From Chrysoporthe austroafricana (taxonomy: Eukaryota; Ascomycota; Sordariomycetes; Diaporthales; Cryphonectriaceae), in the NCBI GenBank assembly GCA_001051155.2, contig JYIP02000007.1:250342-314341 (forward strand): DNA of 64,000 bases, written 5' to 3'. Numbering within the stretch: the stretch's first letter is position 1; every line of letters starts with the position of its first letter. The notes under the pieces were generated by a model. The model did not search any database, was not told the DNA's origin, and saw only the letters and a program-made list of their open reading frames with translations. Shown here piece by piece: positions 59,069-64,000 of this stretch. A program made the translations under genes and the position numbers.

Positions 59069-60277
59069 GGATGATGGTATGCTTTCTTCTTGGGCTGTAC
59101 TCGGCGTTTGGACGAAGCGACTGGACCTTCTGCTTGCTGGGTTAACGTGTACATCTATAAGTTCCTTCGGCCGTCGGATCACGAGTCACCATAATACAGG
59201 TTTCGTATTGCTGCGGAGCGCTTCCTCGTGCTAGCAGTGCCACCATCGGGCATCATGAGTGTAAGTAGTAACCTGCTCCACCTAGTAGTGCAAGAGGGAT
59301 TCCCAGGAGGCACAAATTCTAGAGGGGAAGCGTGGGGGGTCGATCTGATAACCGGCTCGAACCTACTCGGAGTGGGTAATCTGATCAAAAGTTCTGGAAT
59401 TTCCCTACACTAAGTGGAGCGGATTACTACACTCATCGTACTTAATGGAAACGAAAACATCGTAGGATTTTGCTCCGTCCGGTATCGGCTGAGAAGGGTG
59501 GCGGAATACCTGACCCAAGGCAATGCTCGCCATGAAGGTCGCTCGGGGCCCAGACGGCCATGATGGTCACTGCTCCCAAGATGGCTGGTATGGGAACAAC
59601 GACAGTCGAGGTGAGGATGTGACGATGTCGTCCTCAAGATTTCGGCGAGGATGACATAATCTGAAGCGGGCCCTGAAGCAGCCATGGGCCCTCTGCCCGT
59701 ACGACGACTTGGAGGCCCTGGCCAGCAGCGCTCCGCCAGCGCCTCCGGGGCACTTGGCGGGGTCCCACGGGCCCGCACAGAGGGGCCTACAGGGGTCTGC
59801 CACAGCACTGTCCAGCGGCCCATCAGCGATCACGGCTCTGATCCGCCCAACCGAGAGAGAAGATGCCGACGGCCACACCACCCTTTATTAATCTCCCCAT
59901 ATATCTCTCCCCCCTCGCCGCCTCACCTCGGCACGAAATGTGTCGCGACAAGTCTCGATGTGAACCGACTTTTCCCGTACTGCTGGTGTATAGCGAGCGG
60001 CAGCAAAGTCTCTGGGCCCCAGTTGCCCACGCTGACGCCGACGACCGCGTTGCCGAGGGCCCGAGGACCCACCAGGACTTTTCCCCGGGCCGTTGAGCAG
60101 ATCGCAATACAGTACATACTTGGGCGTCGAGCCTCGGTCCTGCATCCCGATGCACCCCGAGTCCCTGCATGCGCCCACCTCGACCGTCTCTCGCGCCCAC
60201 GCAGCACGCCTCCTAGACCTGGCCAGCCTAGCCTCTCCTGGTACCGCGGCTTGCGGTACGCGCCGCAGCAGACAGCC
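59069..60277. other. Intergenic region before pantothenate kinase
   Basis: 1.2 kb. The open frame 59684-60277 is continuous with the kinase frame but has no family character; it is read as leader. No RNA gene is seen. Confidence 0.45.
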
Positions 60278-61942
60278 ATGACCGAGAGGATACCAGAGCC
60301 TTCGCGGAGCGGCGGCGGAGGCGGAGGCGGCGGCGGCGGCTCGGTCGCGGCCACCCATGACTCCGTTGCCGTCGCGGAGCAGGTTGGGAGGCCGAGGACA
60401 CAGACCACGACCGCCGAGATCGACAGCACCATCAACCACCCGGGCAGCGTCAGGATCAACGTGAAGGGCGCCTTCATCGTAGACCAGAGCTCATCGTCGC
60501 CGACCGGCGCAAACTTCAATGGCTACGGGTCGCCGGATTACCACCAGACCAAGGACATCAGACTGCCCAACCACACGGCGGTGGTGAGCCACATTGCTAT
60601 AGATGTGAGTCTCCTGGGCCCCCAGTGCGCCCTCACGACGATCGGCGCGACGGTCGGCGCGGGCGTGCGCGGCTTCCCATGACGTCTTGCGGCTCCTCCG
60701 ACCGCGTTCGTCGACGGTGTACTGACTGTCCTCCTTCAGATCGGCGGCTCCCTCGCCAAGCTCGTCTACTTCTCCCGTGAGGCCTTCTCCACCGAGCCCG
60801 GTGGGCGCCTCAACTTCACCTCCTTCGAGACCGACCGCATCGACGACTGCATCGCCTTCATGCGCCACCTGAAGGAGCACCAGCAGACCCTCAACGGTTC
60901 CAAGCCCGGCCGGCTGACCGTCATGGCCACCGGCGGCGGCGCGTATAAGTACTACGAGAAGATAAAAGACGCTCTCGGCGTCGATGTGATCCGCGAGGAT
61001 GAGATGGAGTGCTTGATCATAGGGCTGGACTTCTTCATCACCGAGATCCCGAGAGAGGTGTTCACCTACAGCGAGACGGACCCCATGCACTTTGCAAGCC
61101 CGGAGGAGAACATATACCCATACCTGCTGGTGAACATCGGGTCTGGTGTGTCCATGCTGAAGGTCTCCGGCCCGAGGAAATATGAGCGCGTGGGCGGCAC
61201 CTCGCTCGGCGGCGGCACGCTCTGGGGCCTCCTGAGCCTGCTCACCGGCGCGCGGTCCTTCGATGAGATGCTGGACAACGCGGCACACGGCGACAACTCG
61301 AACGTAGATATGCTGGTGGGTGATATATACGGCAAGGGTACGGGCTACGGGAAGATAGGGCTGAAGAACACCACCATCGCGAGTTCCTTCGGCAAGGTCT
61401 TCCGCATGAAGCGCGAGGCTGAGAACGAGGCGGAGGACATGGGCGGCCTGAGCACCGGGGACCGCGACCACCACATCTCACAACAAGGCTCTCAAGAGGC
61501 GCAGCCATCGGGCACACCGGCGGCGGCAGCACCGGCCGGCGCAGCCCGCTTCTCCTCCGCAGACGTCTCCCGGTCCCTCCTCTACGCCATCTCCAACAAC
61601 ATCGGCCAGCTCTCCTTCCTGCAGAGCCAGATCCACGGCTTGGCGCACATCTATTTCGGTGGCAGTTTTATCAGGGGCCACCCGCAGACGATGAACACGC
61701 TGTCGTACGCGATCAAGTTCTGGTCCAAGGGCGCGAAGCAGGCCTACTTCCTGCGCCATGAGGGCTACCTGGGCGCCGTGGGCGCGTTCCTCAAGCGGCA
61801 GCCGAGGAACTGGGGCCGCCGGGGCAGTTTCGAGGAGGGCAGCTCGCTTGGCCTGGAGCTGCGGATGGTGGGCCGGGCGGATCTGGACGGGGGCGTGGAC
61901 ACGCCACAGCCAGCGCCGATGGAATACCCAGGGACGGTGTAG
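60278..61942 (+). CDS. Pantothenate kinase (eukaryotic type II, Cab1/PANK-like)
   Basis: Phosphorylates pantothenate with ATP, the first and controlling step of coenzyme A synthesis; cytosolic. Two exons, 60278-60604 and 60740-61942, with a 135-bp intron; 509 residues. The N-terminal extension of about 100 residues contains ten consecutive Gly near residue 15 and is not part of the enzyme core. The core begins AVVSHIAIDIGGSLAKLVYF across the splice (phosphate-binding loop, where many relatives have GGT for GGS), then MATGGGAYKYYEKI (about residue 172), EMECLIIGLDFFI, YPYLLVNIGSGVSMLKV (about 241) and RVGGTSLGGGTLWGLLSLLTG. A Ser/Ala/Gly-rich insertion separates GKVFRMKREAE from SRSLLYAISNNIGQLSFL. 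IYFGGSFIRGHPQTMNTLSYAI ends the domain. The frame is open upstream; the ATG at 60278 is the first one near the leader end. Confidence 0.95.
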
Positions 61943-63530
61943 GCTGCGTCGATTCGAGAGAGCAGCAGGTGAAACGGGGCTTGGACATCCACGAGCTAGG
62001 CGCTGGGATGATCCAAAGCATATAATGGACATGTGAACGCTCCTGTCCCAGGCGACACTAGGCTGGACACCAACTATATACTACTAGATCACGTAATATT
62101 AGATCATCATACATATCATGATGAAAGCAAGCCCCGAATACCATGCATGACTCAAGAGCCCAGTCGCCGCCACCTACAGATATCATAGCACGGGCCCAAA
62201 GAGGCTCACGACCTGTCACGGCAGGGAAGATCTTGAACTCGCGTAGGTGCGCCTGCATACCTTCCTACATGTGACGCCCAAGCTCGGCGCAGGTGCGTCA
62301 CCACCGTTTCTCACCAGACGATCACTCCCCAGAATGAGACCGCGAGCGTTGCGCGCGGGGGGCCTGCAGACACACCGGCGCGCCGTTGGGCCCTCCCGCG
62401 GCCAGGCTAGGTCGCGCAAGGCTGGCTGGCCACTTAGCGCCGTTGCCATCGCGAACATCACGCATGTGCGCCTTGTCCGCACCACATCTTGGCTGGCCTG
62501 TTTCGTTCATGCCACGTAGTGAATGAGTCTCGGTTCTCCCGGTCCCATGTGATAGAGCAGAGCGACATGCGCTGTCGCACGAATAGAAATAGGAGCTGCC
62601 CGCCCCTCGAGCTCTTCTCTTTTTCTTTCTTGAGTATGTGCGGCCGCGGTCGTACCCTCAGGTAAGTAGCAGGTAAGTGATGGTGAGTCTTTCTTTATGT
62701 CTTTCTTATTTTTCTTCTTTCTTTCCTTTTGAAATTTCCTGTTTCCTTTCTGTATCTTTTAATTAGTATTCCTATCCGGTATTCCTATCCGGTATTCCTA
62801 TCCAGTATTCCTATCCAGTATTCCTATCCAGTATTCCTATCCAGTATTCCTATCCAGTATTCCTATCCAGTATTCCTATCCAGTATTCCTGATCGTATTA
62901 TTGTTTTCATTTCTTCCTTTTATCTCCTTCTACTTGCTCTTCATTTTTCGTTTATACGCACATATACATATATATATATATATCTTGGCTTAGTGTTTGT
63001 CTGTATTATCCTCACATTATTAATTTACGTATCCGAACAATTCCTTTGCTCATTCTCTGCTTCTACACTTCATTCTCTTAGACACAGTCCGCGTGCCAGC
63101 GTGCGCTGTCCTGCCTTCACGCATATCCTCCTGTTTCAGTGCCGAAGTTTGGCCATTCTTTTGAATACCGTCTTCGGCCGTGCCCATCGAGAAGTTCTCC
63201 TTCCATAGGAATTGCTGGCGGCCGCCTCCCCCTTACGATGTACAAAATCTTCCTCTGATCTCGGGTGGGAGCAGCCTGGTGGAGCTGGACCCAGTGGCGG
63301 TCACAAGTGGACAAGACTGGTAGTATCTGATGAGTGAACAAACTTGGGTGATAGTTATTGCTATCGGGAGACAGGGTGTGGGGGAACAGTATATGCGCCG
63401 CCGTCATTCGACCTTCGTTGACCCGCAGGGTCTCGCTCGCTCATCGCCATCCAGAACCGTGTCCTCATCCCTTTCAAGCGTATGCATGACCACCCTCCTA
63501 TTCACAAACGACTCCGAAGCCGGCAAGGTC
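61943..63530. other. Intergenic region with minisatellite
   Basis: 1.6 kb. Contains the 13-bp minisatellite at 62766-62890 and a (TA)n tract at about 62966-62983. T/C-rich sequence from 62610 to 63090. The open frame 62729-63208 is mostly repeat-derived and not a credible gene. Confidence 0.5.
62766..62890 (+). repeat. 13-bp minisatellite, about 9.6 units
   Basis: Unit GTATTCCTATCCG or GTATTCCTATCCA. The first two units end in G and the following ones in A. Because 13 is not a multiple of three, every frame is open across the array. Confidence 0.95.
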
Positions 63531-64000
63531 CTATTCGTCCTCATAGAAATGTCGATCGCCAAAGGCGTCGGGCTCCTCGCTCTTTCCGATGCGATACTCA
63601 GGCACCGGTGCCACGTCCACGCCGCCCTGATTGAGCTCACCCGCGGTTCCCTCCAGGGACGCCATCGCCGAAATCCACTCGCCACCCACGACATCGTCCC
63701 TCTCGTCCACGCCGTACAGCCGCCGGCCTATCGCGTCGTTGTTCCACGTAGCATCGAAGCCCATCGGCTTGACCTCGATCGGCAGGTCGGCGTACTGGGG
63801 GTTGTCCGGCCTGACGACGGTCACCCCGCTCCCTTCCTTGACGACGACGGCGCCGCCGCCCTCAGCATCGTCGGCGAGCGGGATGACTGTGCTCGGCTTG
63901 GTGACGTTCTTGTTCCGCGGCCACACGCCGGTGACGCAGCAGTGGTGTTTGACGGTGCACGGGATGATGCACAGCGGCACTTGCGGAGAGGGGAAGACGC
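63531..64000 (-). CDS. Unrecognised protein, C-terminal part (runs off the window)
   Basis: The frame is open from the window edge at 64000 to a TAG at 63531-63533; the start lies outside the window. About 155 residues are visible. Features: a Cys/His-containing part (LCIIPCTVKHHCCVTGVW), a Val/Ala/Gly-rich middle (AVVVKEGSGVTVVRPDNPQY) and an acidic end (GDRHFYEDE). I recognise no domain. The coding call rests on length, protein-like composition and codon use; a splice site near the edge cannot be ruled out. Confidence 0.6.
   Translation of the reverse strand, partial: VFPSPQVPLCIIPCTVKHHCCVTGVWPRNKNVTKPSTVIPLADDAEGGGAVVVKEGSGVTVVRPDNPQYADLPIEVKPMGFDATWNNDAIGRRLYGVDERDDVVGGEWISAMASLEGTAGELNQGGVDVAPVPEYRIGKSEEPDAFGDRHFYEDE

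Noticed and set aside
60491..61474. 327-codon minus-strand open frame
   Set aside because: Antisense shadow of pantothenate kinase, crossing its intron without any family similarity.
62729..63208. 159-codon plus-strand frame over the minisatellite
   Set aside because: The 13-bp repeat keeps all frames open and makes the peptide periodic; the rest is T-rich low complexity.

Overview
The window is nuclear DNA of a filamentous ascomycete (Pezizomycotina, most likely a sordariomycete). Support: most genes carry one to four short introns (about 50-200 bp) with GT...AG ends and CTGAC/CTAAC-type branch sites; codon use is GC-rich; and the gene set is fungal (Pth11-like rhodopsin-fold membrane proteins, a Skt5/Chs4 chitin-synthase regulator, Cbp4, Fmp46, an RGS/Rax1-like protein). 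I see no tRNA, rRNA or CRISPR sequence and no recognisable transposase or reverse transcriptase.

Layout. 0.8-6.5 kb: a CENP-O/Mcm21 kinetochore subunit (-), an SLC33-type acetyl-CoA transporter (+) and a rhodopsin-fold membrane protein (-). 8.8-18 kb is looser and more accessory: an alpha/beta hydrolase, a DUF1348 NTF2-like protein with a GC-AG intron, a secreted esterase and a second rhodopsin-fold protein, separated by 1-2.6 kb gaps. 19-25.6 kb is a compact housekeeping block: PMP20-type peroxiredoxin ending in AKL, ribosomal protein eL24, tRNA adenosine deaminase Tad1, NAC-beta and Cbp4. A 4.6-kb stretch without a gene precedes the Chs4-type regulator (30.1-33.0 kb). Then come MPC2 and the complex I subunit NDUFA2 (divergent), a 1,899-residue RRM-like protein, Fmp46, a secreted amidase and a long FAD-linked oxidase. 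50-57.5 kb is an odd region with an unrecognised, repeat-bearing, TAG-interrupted gene and diverged tandem repeats. 57.5-64 kb holds an RGS membrane protein, pantothenate kinase, a 13-bp minisatellite and the 3' part of an unrecognised gene.

Functional links. Mitochondrial functions recur (Cbp4 for bc1 assembly, MPC2 for pyruvate import, NDUFA2 in complex I, Fmp46). Coenzyme A synthesis (pantothenate kinase) and acetyl-CoA transport (SLC33) are both present but lie far apart. The loci look like independent eukaryotic genes, not one cluster.

The most unusual signals are: (1) three 78-bp repeats at 52.3-52.6 kb, each carrying an 11-bp-arm hairpin; the third keeps perfect pairing through two compensatory base-pair changes that alter the protein; (2) open frames that continue in phase past TAG codons, in the Chs4-type gene (192 codons) and in the repeat gene. 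All gene models were assembled by hand from splice consensus, frame and family similarity; none was checked by alignment or transcript data.
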